The position numbers and the translations under genes are program-made. A stretch of 64,000 nucleotides of DNA. Source: an uncultured Luminiphilus sp. (lineage in GTDB: Bacteria; Pseudomonadota; Gammaproteobacteria; Pseudomonadales; Halieaceae). Positions 16,559 to 27,314 of this stretch are shown here, piece after piece. The DNA is taken from NCBI GenBank assembly GCA_943840615.1, contig CALSVI010000005.1, positions 124,001 to 188,000 on the forward strand. Reading direction: 5' to 3'. The notes beneath the pieces were generated by a model, which saw only the letters and a program-made list of their open reading frames with translations, made no database searches and had not been told where the DNA came from. Within the stretch, counting starts at the first letter, position 1. The number at the start of each line of letters is the position of its first letter.

Positions 16559-17317
16559 TCAGACAGGATTAGCGATCTCGATAAACTCGTGGGTGCAACC
16601 CAGCGCATCGGCCGCCAGCGCCCCTACTGCCTGCACCCCATAGCGCTCTGTCGCATGATGGCCCGCTGCAATAAACGCAATGTTGCGCTCTCTGGCGATA
16701 TGCACCGTTTGCTCTGAAACTTCGCCGGTAACATAGACGTCCGCTCCCGCATCTGCCGCCAGATCGATGTAACCCTGTCCCGCACCCGTGCACCAGACGA
16801 TGGACTGCACGTTGCCGTCTCCCACTATTAGTGGCGCGCGGCTCAGGGATGCTTCGAGGCGGCCCGCCAGCGCTTGCAGGGCAATCGGCTGATCCAAAAA
16901 ACCCTTAAACAAGGGCGTTGCAGCATGCTCGGGGTCCAGCGGCTCGGGCACCGGCACCCCCATCAGTCGCCCCAGAGTCGCGTTGTTGCCATATTCAGGA
17001 TGGCAATCCAGAGGAAGGTGATACGCGAAGAGACTCATTTGGGCGGCAACCAAAGTGCGTAATCTCGCCGCTTTCATCCCAGTGAGTCGCGGATCCTCCC
17101 CACGCCAGAAATATCCATGGTGAACCAAAATGGCATCCGCACCCCTTTCGCGGGCAGCCTGAAGCAGTGCCTGACTGGCCGTTACGCCCGTCACCAAATG
17201 ATGCACTTCCTCTTTGCCTTCTACCTGCAAACCATTAGGGCAGTAGTCCTCAAAGCGCGCTGGCGTCAACAGTGCGTCCAAAAATGCGTTAAGTTGCTGC
17301 CGCGTACAGGCCATCAT
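16559..17317 (-). CDS. Nif3-like dinuclear metal centre protein (YbgI family)
   Basis: Nif3/YbgI family; forms hexameric rings with a two-metal site, and members have been linked to GTP cyclohydrolase-like or stress functions without agreement. About 252 aa. The metal ligands appear in ILVHHGYFW, YHLPLDCHPEYGNN and AAGHHATERYG. CTGAGQGYIDLAADAGADVYVTGEVSEQ is the conserved second half. Two tandem ATGs open the gene (17317, 17314). It is divergent from the DegS-like gene, and Pseudomonas has the same pair. Confidence 0.93.
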   Translation of the reverse strand: MMACTRQQLNAFLDALLTPARFEDYCPNGLQVEGKEEVHHLVTGVTASQALLQAARERGADAILVHHGYFWRGEDPRLTGMKAARLRTLVAAQMSLFAYHLPLDCHPEYGNNATLGRLMGVPVPEPLDPEHAATPLFKGFLDQPIALQALAGRLEASLSRAPLIVGDGNVQSIVWCTGAGQGYIDLAADAGADVYVTGEVSEQTVHIARERNIAFIAAGHHATERYGVQAVGALAADALGCTHEFIEIANPV

Positions 17318-17390
17318 CCATCCAGTTTCGCCATCAATCAGGGAAGAATAACCAGCGCACCATGATTTACAATGGTTGCAGGAGACCAAT

Positions 17391-18494
17391 GTGAAACAAG
17401 ATGTAATCGCTTTTATATGGCCGGCACTGGTCGGCGTTCTCGCGGCCGCGCTGATCCTCGACAAATGGGTGCTGGAGCCCGGTGAGGACCTGACGACTCC
17501 CGCCAATGGTAGCTACCGTGAGGCTGTCGCCCTCGCTACGCCCTCCGTTGTGAATATCTACACGGCGAAGTTGGTCGATGCGCGGAGCGATCCGCGTATT
17601 AATTCCCCCCTACAACGTCGCTTGTTCTCCAATCGGGGAAATCGCCAGCGCATTGAGCGCTCGTTGGGCTCTGGCGTCATTTTGAGCGGCGACGGACATA
17701 TCGTCACGAATAACCATGTGATTGCAGGTGCCGACGCCATCCAGATTCTGCTGGCCGATGGGCGCTCTGCAAACGCTGCAGTGGTCGGCAGCGACCCCGA
17801 AACGGATCTCGCCATTCTGCGCATTGATCTGCCGGCATTAACCCCCATCGCGCTGGCAGATGCAGCCGATATTGCGGTCGGGGATGTGGTGCTGGCTATC
17901 GGCAATCCGTATGGTTTTGGTCACTCAGTATCGCAGGGTATTGTGTCGGGGGTCGGTCGCTTCGGCCTGCAACTCTCCACCTATGAGGGCTACATTCAGA
18001 CAGATGCCACCATCCACTTGGGAAGCTCGGGCGGCGCACTGATCGATAATCAGGGCAGGCTGGTGGGGATCAATACCCTGATCTACACCGCAGGCGCCGA
18101 GCGCAGCGGGGAGACTCCCGGTATTGGAATCAACCTGGCGACGCCCAGCGAACTGGCTGCTTCGGTACTGGAAGATATCGTCAAATATGGCCGCGTCATT
18201 CGCGGGTGGCTAGGGGTGAGTGTCGAAGTGCTGCTGAGCGAGAGTCAGTCCGGCAGACCGGTTCAACAGCTTATCGTGACAGATCTCGCATCGGGCGGGC
18301 CTGCCGAACGCGCAGGCATTCAGCTGAATGACATTATTGTTGCGATGGATGGGGAGCCGGTCGTGGATGGCCGCGCTGCCATGCTCCAAATTGCGCAACT
18401 GCGACCAGGCCATCTACTGAGGGTAAATTTGGATCGCAAGGGCGCTCCTGTGGAACTTGAGGCCGTGGTGGGCACTCGCGCCAACGGCGGCTGA
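17391..18494 (+). CDS. DegS/AlgW-like periplasmic serine protease
   Basis: Membrane-anchored HtrA-family protease; DegS and AlgW start the sigmaE stress response by cutting the anti-sigma factor. It has 367 aa: one N-terminal membrane helix (about 9-27), a trypsin-like domain with the triad His in TNNHV, Asp in ETDLAILR and Ser in LGSSGG, and one PDZ domain (about 265-360, GWLGVSVE). The motif before the serine is HLGSSGG rather than the usual NPGNSGG. The GTG start has AGGAG 7 nt upstream. Position next to his genes matches Pseudomonas algW. The stop is 1 bp from the convergent hisD stop. Confidence 0.9.
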   Translation: MKQDVIAFIWPALVGVLAAALILDKWVLEPGEDLTTPANGSYREAVALATPSVVNIYTAKLVDARSDPRINSPLQRRLFSNRGNRQRIERSLGSGVILSGDGHIVTNNHVIAGADAIQILLADGRSANAAVVGSDPETDLAILRIDLPALTPIALADAADIAVGDVVLAIGNPYGFGHSVSQGIVSGVGRFGLQLSTYEGYIQTDATIHLGSSGGALIDNQGRLVGINTLIYTAGAERSGETPGIGINLATPSELAASVLEDIVKYGRVIRGWLGVSVEVLLSESQSGRPVQQLIVTDLASGGPAERAGIQLNDIIVAMDGEPVVDGRAAMLQIAQLRPGHLLRVNLDRKGAPVELEAVVGTRANGG

Positions 18495-18495
18495 C

Positions 18496-19809
18496 CTAGT
18501 CCGAGTCGCGCATCCTCTTTCTGGCACTCAGTCCGTGTGCCTCAAGCGCCTCGGCATCGGCCAGCAACGCTGCCACCTCGCCCAGGCTTTGGGCCCCTTC
18601 GGCCGAAATCTGAATCACACTGCTACGGCGCTGAAAATCATAAACCCCTAACGGTGAAGCAAATCGAGCAGAGCCCGCCGTTGGAAGTACGTGATTCGGG
18701 CCGGCACAGTAATCGCCAAGGGCCTCAGAGGACATTGCCCCCATAAAAATGGCGCCCGCCGCGCGGATGCCGTCGAGTAAATACTGAGGATTCGCCACCG
18801 CCAGCTCCAAGTGCTCGGGCGCCAGCTTATTGCTCAAATTTACCGCCGCCTCCAGATCAGGCACCTTGATCAAAGCACCCCGATTTTTGAGTGAAGCACT
18901 GACAATATCGCGTCGTGAGAGACCGGGTAATACTCGAGCGATACACTCGCCTACTGCGTTCAGATAATCCCCGTCGGGCGATATTAAGACAGCTTGCGCA
19001 AACTCATCGTGCTCTGCCTGCGCAAACAGGTCCATCGCCACCCACTCGGGATCAACCGAACCGTCGGCAATAATCAAAATTTCCGAGGGGCCGGCCACCA
19101 TATCGATACCAACACGGCCAAATACCTGCCGCTTGGCCTCAGCGACATAGCGGTTTCCCGGGCCCACAATCTTGTCGACCCGGGGCAGGGTGTCGGTACC
19201 ATATGCGAGTGCAGCGACCGCCTGCGCCCCGCCCACGGTATAAACCTCATCGACGCCGGCAAGCGCCGCGGCGGCTAGCACCACAGGATTGATATGACCC
19301 CGCGGCGCCGGTGCGACCATAACAATTTGAGCCACACCAGCGACCTTGGCGGGGATCACATTCATCAATACCGACGAGGGGTAACTGGCGCGCCCTCCAG
19401 GCACATAGACGCCCACACGGTCCAGTGCCGAAATACGCTGACCCAATAAGTTGCCCTCGCCATCTTCAAACTGCCAGCTGCTGGCCAGCTGACGTTCATG
19501 AAATACGCGGATACGCTCTGCCGCCCGCTCCAGCGCCGAACGCGCTTCGGCATCAATCCCCGTAACGGCCTCCTCGATGGCTTCGGCACTGACGCGCAAG
19601 GACGCTGCAGTGGGCGCATCGCGCTGATCCAGCTCATTGGTAAGCTGCAATAGCGCCGCATCCCCTTCGCTGGCCACCGACCTCAGAATTTGCGAGACCG
19701 TTTGTACCAGATCAGGATCGGCCTCGGCAGGACTGATCAGCAACCGCGCGAAGGCGGCTTCAAACTCAGGATCGGCCACATCAAGCCTGGTAATCAATAC
19801 GTCCGTCAT
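18496..19809 (-). CDS. hisD: Histidinol dehydrogenase
   Basis: Zinc enzyme for the last two oxidations of histidine synthesis (histidinol to histidine). It has 437 aa. VYVPGGRASYPSSVLMN, the HisD signature region with DMVAGPSEILIIADG, DLFAQAEHDEFAQ (zinc and catalytic residues) and GPNHVLPT are all present. The start overlaps the hisG stop (TGATG). In Pseudomonas hisC follows; here hisD is the last his gene. Confidence 0.97.
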   Translation of the reverse strand: MTDVLITRLDVADPEFEAAFARLLISPAEADPDLVQTVSQILRSVASEGDAALLQLTNELDQRDAPTAASLRVSAEAIEEAVTGIDAEARSALERAAERIRVFHERQLASSWQFEDGEGNLLGQRISALDRVGVYVPGGRASYPSSVLMNVIPAKVAGVAQIVMVAPAPRGHINPVVLAAAALAGVDEVYTVGGAQAVAALAYGTDTLPRVDKIVGPGNRYVAEAKRQVFGRVGIDMVAGPSEILIIADGSVDPEWVAMDLFAQAEHDEFAQAVLISPDGDYLNAVGECIARVLPGLSRRDIVSASLKNRGALIKVPDLEAAVNLSNKLAPEHLELAVANPQYLLDGIRAAGAIFMGAMSSEALGDYCAGPNHVLPTAGSARFASPLGVYDFQRRSSVIQISAEGAQSLGEVAALLADAEALEAHGLSARKRMRDSD

Positions 19810-20465
19810 CAGGCGATTTCCGCTTTCACCACGTCTGCCAGTGCTTCGATCAAGGTCTGAACTGAAGCATGGCGTGTTCGCATGGAAGCTTTGTTCACGA
19901 TCAGACGGGAGGAAATATCGGCAATTAATTCTCGAGGCGCCATACCGTTTTCTGCAAGCGTCTTACCCGTGTCGACAATATCAACGATTTCATCTGCCAA
20001 ACCCATTAGAGGCGCCAGCTCCATAGAGCCGTAGAGCTTGATCAGGTCGGCATGCATCCCCTTTCGGGCGTAGTGAGCCCTGGCGACATTGAGGAATTTT
20101 GTGGCGACTCTCACTCGACGACGATCGTCTCCCATTGAGCTAGCAGACTCAGGCCCCGCAGTCATCAAGCGGCATCGGGCGATGCCCAAATCCAATGGCT
20201 CATAGATGCCCTCACCACCGGACTCCAGCAACATATCTTTGCCGGCAATGCCGACATCAGCCGCACCATGACGGACATAGGTTGGGACATCAGAGCCTCG
20301 CAAAATGACAAGGCTGATCTGAGGCACTGTCGTGGCGACAATCAGCTTGCGGCTGGCATCCAGATCCTCACACGGTTCGATCCCCACCGCGGCCAACAGG
20401 GGCAGTGTCTCTTTCAGAATCCGGCCCTTTGTGAGCGCGATAGTGATGTCATGTTGGAGTTTCAT
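19809..20465 (-). CDS. hisG: ATP phosphoribosyltransferase catalytic subunit (short form)
   Basis: First step of histidine synthesis, joining ATP and PRPP. It has 218 aa, the short HisG form without the C-terminal regulatory domain; such enzymes need the HisZ partner for activity and feedback control. [45 protein letters not shown] and [14 protein letters not shown] are typical. The ATG at 20465 is chosen; longer readings would run into murA. No hisZ is in the window. Confidence 0.96.
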   Translation of the reverse strand: MKLQHDITIALTKGRILKETLPLLAAVGIEPCEDLDASRKLIVATTVPQISLVILRGSDVPTYVRHGAADVGIAGKDMLLESGGEGIYEPLDLGIARCRLMTAGPESASSMGDDRRRVRVATKFLNVARAHYARKGMHADLIKLYGSMELAPLMGLADEIVDIVDTGKTLAENGMAPRELIADISSRLIVNKASMRTRHASVQTLIEALADVVKAEIA

Positions 20466-20484
20466 CGCTGTGTCATCCAAACCT

Positions 20485-21759
<1,275 letters not shown>

Positions 21760-21978
21760 TCAGGGAGTCCGGGCAGTAATGTTGACGGCGTGGAGAGTGC
21801 CATCGGCGATCAGAGATGCAAGCGGCGCATAAACTCGTTGCTGACAGGCTACGGGCCTGAGCCCCTCGAAATCAGCACTGATCACCGTGATATTCACATG
21901 CCCGCCATCAAGCGCCACAGCAATCTGTGCGCCTGGAAAGGCCTCCACCAGCAATTGGGTTACATCTTGCTCAGTCAC
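21760..21978 (-). CDS. ibaG: BolA-family protein IbaG
   Basis: Small BolA-like protein that binds iron-sulfur clusters with monothiol glutaredoxins and affects acid tolerance. It has 72 aa with the BolA fold: VEAFPGAQIAVALDGGHVNITVIS, then the helix FEGLRPVACQQRVYAPLASLI. The cluster-binding histidine is not obvious beyond the HVN. It overlaps mlaC by 8 nt and precedes murA, the same order as in E. coli and Pseudomonas. Confidence 0.92.
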   Translation of the reverse strand: MTEQDVTQLLVEAFPGAQIAVALDGGHVNITVISADFEGLRPVACQQRVYAPLASLIADGTLHAVNITARTP

Positions 21979-22666
21979 GTGTCAGCTCCTCCGCTTGCTC
22001 GGAAATCGTTTCATTCCAACGCCCGATCACCTGATCGAGATCGCCCTCTGACTCCGTTGCGAGCGCGCTAAATTGATTGCGGTAGATTTCTCCGAGGTTA
22101 ATGGTTTCGATAATCAAGTTTCGCAGGCGCCAGGAGCCGTCTTTGTATTGGCCCATCTGATAACGAATCGTATACACGCGCTCCGCTTCACCGTAGACCT
22201 GCTGCATCACAGAAGCGATGCGGGCACTCTGTGGAGAAGCTTCGACACCACTCACCTCCATTTTCGCTCCGCCAAAAGCCAGCAACCCCTTCGCATAACT
22301 CTGGATCAAACCCTCTCTCAGCGTGACCGCAAAATCATCGCGTTGGCGTTTCAGGTTGGCTCTTTCCGTCTTATCCATTGACCGGCCGCGACTGTAATAA
22401 TCTCCCATGACAGCAGTGGCAAAACCCCGCCAATCAACCAACTCTGCCAGCGCACGGTCAATCTCACGGTAGTAGCGATCAGGGTCTTCATCAAAATAAA
22501 TATTGGCTTCGGCCACGACCTGCATGACGTCAGCGGTCACATCACTGACCACCTCAGCAGGGCCTCGCTGGCCAGCCAGGGTCTGCTGGGGCTGTGCGTA
22601 GGCGCCTTGCACCAACGCTAAACCCAAAATCAAACTGGCCCAAAAACAAATGATCTCGCGGAACAC
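21971..22666 (-). CDS. mlaC: Periplasmic phospholipid carrier MlaC (Ttg2D)
   Basis: Periplasmic shuttle that carries phospholipids between the outer-membrane MlaA complex and the inner-membrane MlaFEDB transporter. It has 231 aa with a signal peptide ending at AYA-Q (about residue 24). The body has LVDWRGFATAVMGDYYSRG, the lipid-pocket region, and GSWRLRNLIIETINLGEIYRNQF. MlaF, MlaE, MlaD and MlaB, which normally flank it, are absent here: upstream lies only a 215 bp gap and the divergent antiporter. Confidence 0.92.
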   Translation of the reverse strand: MFREIICFWASLILGLALVQGAYAQPQQTLAGQRGPAEVVSDVTADVMQVVAEANIYFDEDPDRYYREIDRALAELVDWRGFATAVMGDYYSRGRSMDKTERANLKRQRDDFAVTLREGLIQSYAKGLLAFGGAKMEVSGVEASPQSARIASVMQQVYGEAERVYTIRYQMGQYKDGSWRLRNLIIETINLGEIYRNQFSALATESEGDLDQVIGRWNETISEQAEELTRD

Positions 22667-22881
22667 AGCAAACTCCTCTTCACAACCATACCGCTTCTAA
22701 ACCCGACATTCCCAAGCACATCAGGCACCCCTACCTGACCGGCAAGAATTGACTGGGTTAGACTGTCGAGCGCGCTGCCGCCAGCGATTCTCTTCACACG
22801 CGGCGCGCTTTAGCGTGCCATGATACCTGATCGGCGCATTGGTCACTCGCCCAGCTGACGGAAGAAATAGGGAAGAACATC

Positions 22882-23838
22882 GTGTTGTGGTACTCGGCAG
22901 TGATTGCAGGTGGCTTGGTCGCGTTAGTCTGGAGCGCAGACCGCTTCGTGGATGGCGCCTCTGCCATTGCCAAGCGAGCGGGACTGACCCCCATGCTGAT
23001 TGGACTAACGATTGTCTCGGTCGGCACGTCAGCACCCGAAATTCTGATTTCTATCATGTCAGCACTGGCTGACTCGGGTGAGCTCGCAGTGGGGAATGCA
23101 TTGGGCTCTAATATCGCTAATGTCGGGCTGGTCTTAGGGGTTACTCTATTGTTCAGCACTATTGCGCTCGGCCGCAGCACCACGATAGTCGACCTCCCGC
23201 TTTTAATGGCGGTCGTACTTCTAACTTGGTGGTTACTGTATGACCTTGAGCTGTCAAAAACAGACAGCTTCATATTGCTGGGGACACTGGGGTTGTTCTT
23301 CATTCGGGTCACCCAACATGCCCGACGCCCCGATCACAGCAGCGAGGCTCGCATCATCCCCACCCTGACCCTGCCAATGGCGTGGCTGTCCTTTTTGGCG
23401 GGGCTCGTCTTGTTGATCGCGGCCTCCCGGATACTGGTCTGGGCCGCCTCTCATATCGCCCTCGAACTGGGGGTATCCGAGCTGGTGATCGGTCTGACCA
23501 TTGTGGCTGTGGGAACCAGCCTTCCCGAATTGGCCGCCTCTGTTATGAGTGCTTTGAAGGGCCATGCCGATATGGCAATAGGCGCCATCATGGGCTCCAA
23601 TATGTTTAATATCCTGCTGGTGCTTGCGATTCCTGGCTTATGGGGCAGCCTCAAACTGCCCGCTGAGGTGGTTAACCGAGACATGGTGGCGGTATTTCTC
23701 ACAACTCTGGTCCTTGCTCTAGCCGCACTCTGGAGTTGGAATGGAGAAACAGGAACCAGCATTCTTAAGCGAGGCACGGGCTTGCTACTGATATCGCTCT
23801 ATATTGCTTATTACGGCTGGCTCTTCATCACACCCTGA
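22882..23838 (+). CDS. yrbG: Calcium/sodium antiporter (CaCA family, YrbG-like)
   Basis: Inner-membrane cation/Ca2+ exchanger homologue. It has 318 aa, about ten membrane helices, and the two inverted alpha-repeats: VSVGTSAPEILISI (about 45-58) with GNALGSNIANVGL, and VAVGTSLPELAASV with GAIMGSNMFNILLV. The acidic residues in each repeat are the expected ion ligands. The GTG start at 22882 fits the family N-terminus. In E. coli yrbG heads the mla cluster; here it is divergent from the lone mlaC. Confidence 0.94.
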   Translation: MLWYSAVIAGGLVALVWSADRFVDGASAIAKRAGLTPMLIGLTIVSVGTSAPEILISIMSALADSGELAVGNALGSNIANVGLVLGVTLLFSTIALGRSTTIVDLPLLMAVVLLTWWLLYDLELSKTDSFILLGTLGLFFIRVTQHARRPDHSSEARIIPTLTLPMAWLSFLAGLVLLIAASRILVWAASHIALELGVSELVIGLTIVAVGTSLPELAASVMSALKGHADMAIGAIMGSNMFNILLVLAIPGLWGSLKLPAEVVNRDMVAVFLTTLVLALAALWSWNGETGTSILKRGTGLLLISLYIAYYGWLFITP

Positions 23839-23861
23839 CCCCAATCTTGATATCCGTGACC

Positions 23862-24842
23862 ATGGCCAATCAACCCGATCAATTTTTTATCGACTCTGCC
23901 CTGAGAACCATTGCAGTGGAGAGCAGCGCGATCTCAGCGCTCGGTAATAGTTTAGACGCCTCGTTCGCCACCGCCTGCCATCGCATCCTCGATACAGCCG
24001 GGCGAGTGGTCGTCACGGGTATGGGCAAGAGCGGTCACATCGCTGGCAAAATCGCGGCCACCCTCGCCAGCACAGGCACACCCGCCTTCTTTGTTCACCC
24101 AGGCGAGGCCTCGCACGGCGACATGGGTATGATTACGCAGAGTGATTGTGTCATCGCCCTGTCGAACAGCGGCGGGACGTTTGAGATTTTGACGCTGCTA
24201 CCCCTGATCAAGCGACTGAATATTCCACTGATCAGTATCACCGGAGATGGCAGCTCTGAGCTCGCCCAGGCATCGGATGTACATCTGCTGGCGTCAATAG
24301 AAACAGAAGCCTGTCCGCTCAATCTGGCACCTACGTCGAGTACGACCACCGCTTTGGTCATGGGCGATGCGCTGGCCATTGCGACGCTCGAGGCACGGGG
24401 CTTCACCGCCGAGGAATTTGCTTTCTCGCATCCCGGTGGCGCTCTGGGCAAGCGATTGCTCCTTCGCGTCGCCGATGTAATGGTCCGGGGCAGTGAGATC
24501 CCCAGTGTCAAACCCACAGTCATGCTGGCTGACGCGCTCTATGAGATGACAGCAAAAGGCCTTGGTATGACGACCATTGCCTCCGACAATGAGCAGTTGC
24601 TGGGGGTCTTCACCGACGGCGACCTCCGTCGCGTGGTGGAGGAAAAAACAGACTTTCGGAGCACGCCACTGTCTGCGGTCATGACTGCCGGCGCACGGAG
24701 CATAAACGAAGATTTATTGGCAGCTGAGGCAATGAGCTTGATGGAGCGCAACCAGATCAGTTCACTCGTGATTGTTGATGGCGACAATAAAATTCAAGGG
24801 GTCGTCACCCTGCTTGCACTGCTCAAGGCTGGCATTTCATGA
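23862..24842 (+). CDS. kdsD: D-arabinose 5-phosphate isomerase KdsD
   Basis: Converts ribulose 5-phosphate to arabinose 5-phosphate for Kdo synthesis. It has 326 aa: an N-terminal SIS domain (GMGKSGHIAGKIAATLASTGTPAFFVHP, ALSNSGGTFE) and two C-terminal CBS domains from about residue 205 (VADVMVRGSEIP). I chose the ATG at 23862 (MANQPDQFF); a TTG 15 nt earlier is possible. The stop overlaps kdsC by 4 nt. Confidence 0.96.
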   Translation: MANQPDQFFIDSALRTIAVESSAISALGNSLDASFATACHRILDTAGRVVVTGMGKSGHIAGKIAATLASTGTPAFFVHPGEASHGDMGMITQSDCVIALSNSGGTFEILTLLPLIKRLNIPLISITGDGSSELAQASDVHLLASIETEACPLNLAPTSSTTTALVMGDALAIATLEARGFTAEEFAFSHPGGALGKRLLLRVADVMVRGSEIPSVKPTVMLADALYEMTAKGLGMTTIASDNEQLLGVFTDGDLRRVVEEKTDFRSTPLSAVMTAGARSINEDLLAAEAMSLMERNQISSLVIVDGDNKIQGVVTLLALLKAGIS

Positions 24843-25366
24843 CCGGTCGCGCCGCACAGAAGGCGGAATCAGTGAAGCTGGTGGTACTGGATGTCGATGG
24901 TGTGATGACAGACGGGACACTGCTCTACGGCACTGACACGCATCTCGAGATGAAGTCTTTTAACATCAAGGACGGGCTGGGCATCAAGCTTTTACAGCGG
25001 TGCGGTATCGATGTGGCGATTATTACCGGCAGAACATCAGCCGCCGTTGAGCGGCGCGCCGCTGAGCTGGGCATTACCGAGCTGATTCAGGGCCGCGAAG
25101 ATAAAGGCAAAGCGCTCGAAGAGGTCATTGCAACCCGAAAACTGGATGCTGCATCGGTCGCTTATATGGGAGATGACTTGCCTGATCTCGGTGCAATGCG
25201 CCTGGCAGGGCTGGCAAGTTGCCCCATTGATGCCGTTGAAGCGGTTAAAAATGACGCCGACTGGATCGCCCCCCTAGCCGGCGGTGACGGCGCAGTGCGG
25301 GCGCTATGCGACTTCATCCTTCAAGCCCAAGGCTACCTGCCTGAACTCAACGACACCTTCCGATGA
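24839..25366 (+). CDS. kdsC: 3-deoxy-manno-octulosonate-8-phosphatase KdsC
   Basis: HAD phosphatase that removes phosphate from Kdo 8-phosphate. It has 175 aa, no cap domain. HAD motif I is LDVDGVMTDG (about 18-27, nucleophile Asp then Asp), motif II ITGRTS, and motif IV YMGDDLPDLGAM. It overlaps kdsD and lptC by 4 nt each, one operon for LPS core sugar and export. Confidence 0.97.
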   Translation: MTGRAAQKAESVKLVVLDVDGVMTDGTLLYGTDTHLEMKSFNIKDGLGIKLLQRCGIDVAIITGRTSAAVERRAAELGITELIQGREDKGKALEEVIATRKLDAASVAYMGDDLPDLGAMRLAGLASCPIDAVEAVKNDADWIAPLAGGDGAVRALCDFILQAQGYLPELNDTFR

Positions 25367-25902
25367 AAGCCGCGATATTCATACTGGGAACCGTCGCACT
25401 GGGGATTGGACTTTGGGGATCTCTCTCCCCTCCATCCAGCCCGCCCACCCGAACCGATGACACTCAAGCGGCGTTAATAGCGAGTTATCTTGTGGAGGGG
25501 ACACGCACGCACTTTTCAGCTGACGGCTCTGCATCGGATGTACTCATCATCGGGACCGCAACAAGGTGGGATAACAACGATGAAACCGAGCTACGCAACA
25601 TTCATTATCAGGCGCAGGCGGAAGATGGCACGGCTTGGGATATTGACGCGTCAGCGGGCATTTTCTTTGAAAATTCCAATGAACTTGCGCTTAAAAACGG
25701 AGTCACAGTCATCGAGCGCAATGGAGAGGCTGCCATGACGACCGAAGCTATGCGGCTTTATATGGATGAAAACCGAGCAGAGGGTCAGCATGAGGTGGTC
25801 ATGACCGGCCGCGGCAGTCGCACAACCGGTTCGGCTTTCGAACTGGATCTCGGCACAAATAGGGCAACGCTGATAGGCAATGTCAGTACCGAATATGAAT
25901 AA
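25363..25902 (+). CDS. lptC: LPS export protein LptC
   Basis: Bitopic inner-membrane protein that takes LPS from LptBFG and passes it to LptA. It has 179 aa: an N-terminal membrane helix (about 3-20), then a periplasmic beta-jellyroll (SYLVEGTRTHFSADG, ARNVHYQA-like strands, NGVTVIERNGEAAMTTE). Family similarity is modest, but the kdsC-lptC-lptA-lptB order settles it. Confidence 0.9.
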   Translation: MKAAIFILGTVALGIGLWGSLSPPSSPPTRTDDTQAALIASYLVEGTRTHFSADGSASDVLIIGTATRWDNNDETELRNIHYQAQAEDGTAWDIDASAGIFFENSNELALKNGVTVIERNGEAAMTTEAMRLYMDENRAEGQHEVVMTGRGSRTTGSAFELDLGTNRATLIGNVSTEYE

Positions 25903-26428
25903 ACTCGTTCATCCCTTTCAGTGGGCGCTTGCAATGATGCTGATTGGGCTGGCTCCTTGGTCAGCCGCACTGGACTCCGATCGGGCGCAGCCTATCCAGA
26001 TTGTCGCTGATATTGCCATTCGCGATGAACGGGCGGGCGAAACACGCTACGAAGGGAATGTCGTGCTGACTCAGGGGTCTTTGCGGATTACCGCAGACAC
26101 TCTTTCGATACGCCATAACGCCGATGAGGCCGATATGATCGTTGCGACCGGCAAGCCGGCCACCCTCGTTCAGCAGCCGACGCCGGACCAGGCACCCGTT
26201 GATGCCTCAGCCTTGCGCATCGAATACACTCGCTCTCAAGATCTGGTTCGTTTGCTCGAGGAGGCGAGAATCGCTCAGAATGGATCAACCCTATCCGGAA
26301 CCCAAATTGACTACCTTGTCAGTGAACGTACCGTCAGGGCTGCGGGCGTGCCCGGGGCAGAAGGGGAGAGTCGAGTAGAAGTGGTTATTCCCCCTGAGAA
26401 TCTGCGGAACGCGCCTTCAGATGGCTAG
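25895..26428 (+). CDS. lptA: LPS transport bridge protein LptA
   Basis: Periplasmic OstA-fold protein that oligomerises into a bridge carrying LPS to LptD. It has 177 aa: a signal peptide cut near SAA-L (about residue 27), then [38 protein letters not shown] and the [10 protein letters not shown] strand. The ATG at 25895 overlaps the lptC stop by 8 nt. The stop overlaps the lptB start by 8 nt. Confidence 0.93.
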   Translation: MNKLVHPFQWALAMMLIGLAPWSAALDSDRAQPIQIVADIAIRDERAGETRYEGNVVLTQGSLRITADTLSIRHNADEADMIVATGKPATLVQQPTPDQAPVDASALRIEYTRSQDLVRLLEEARIAQNGSTLSGTQIDYLVSERTVRAAGVPGAEGESRVEVVIPPENLRNAPSDG

Positions 26429-27149
26429 CACCCTTAGCGCGCACCATTTGGCTAAAGCTTACGGGGGTCGCCCCGTTGTCCGAGATGTCTCGCTGCAAGT
26501 CAGCGCAGGCGAAATCGTGGGCTTATTGGGTCCCAACGGGGCGGGCAAGACCACGTGCTTTTATATGATCGTCGGGCTTATAGAAGCTGATGCCGGCGAT
26601 ATTCGTCTTGATGATCAATCGTTGATGACCCTACCGATGCACCGCAGAGCCCGCGCAGGAATCGGCTATTTACCTCAGGAGGCTTCTGTCTTCAGACAAC
26701 TTTCGGTGAGAGATAACCTGCTCGCTATCTTGGAAACCCGCTCGGAACTGACACGCAAAGACCGCCATACGATGGCCGAGGCGTTACTCGGGGAATTCAA
26801 CGTCAGTCATTTGGCCGATTCACTGGGGCAGGCATTGTCCGGTGGAGAACGCAGACGCGTCGAAATCGCCCGGGCACTGGCGACGGAACCCGCGGTAATC
26901 CTGCTCGACGAACCCTTCGCGGGTGTCGACCCCATCTCTATTTCAGATATCAAGGACATCATCACGCACCTCAAAGCGCGCGATATTGGCGTCCTGATTA
27001 CAGATCATAACGTTCGGGAAACACTGGATATCTGTGAGCGCGCCTATATCGTCGGTGAAGGACACGTCATTGCGTCAGGAACGCCCTCAGAAGTGCTAGC
27101 CAATGAAAAAGTGCGGGCCACTTATCTGGGCGAGCACTTTTCTCTCTGA
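26421..27149 (+). CDS. lptB: LPS export ATPase LptB
   Basis: Cytoplasmic ABC ATPase that drives LPS extraction with LptFG. It has 242 aa: Walker [17 protein letters not shown] (about 36-51), Q-loop [14 protein letters not shown], signature [16 protein letters not shown], Walker [13 protein letters not shown], switch His in [11 protein letters not shown]. LptF and LptG are not in the window. Confidence 0.97.
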   Translation: MASTLSAHHLAKAYGGRPVVRDVSLQVSAGEIVGLLGPNGAGKTTCFYMIVGLIEADAGDIRLDDQSLMTLPMHRRARAGIGYLPQEASVFRQLSVRDNLLAILETRSELTRKDRHTMAEALLGEFNVSHLADSLGQALSGGERRRVEIARALATEPAVILLDEPFAGVDPISISDIKDIITHLKARDIGVLITDHNVRETLDICERAYIVGEGHVIASGTPSEVLANEKVRATYLGEHFSL

Positions 27150-27314
27150 TCCACTCTTGGTAAGGCGGCATCAGTCCTGCGCCAGGCCAGCAAGGTGCAT
27201 CACCCCCCGCCATTCGGCGACCACCCCGCCCCGCTAAGCAATTTCCTTGCCAATTGATTTGCATCGCTCCGGTGGGGCGATAAACTGGCAGCTCATTGAG
27301 GCAACGTCGGCAGT
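27150..27314 (+). other. Spacer between lptB and rpoN
   Basis: A 165 bp gap with no gene. It probably holds the rpoN promoter, but I found no convincing -35/-10 pair. A C-rich stretch at 27201-27235 is unusual but forms no clear hairpin. Confidence 0.4.
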
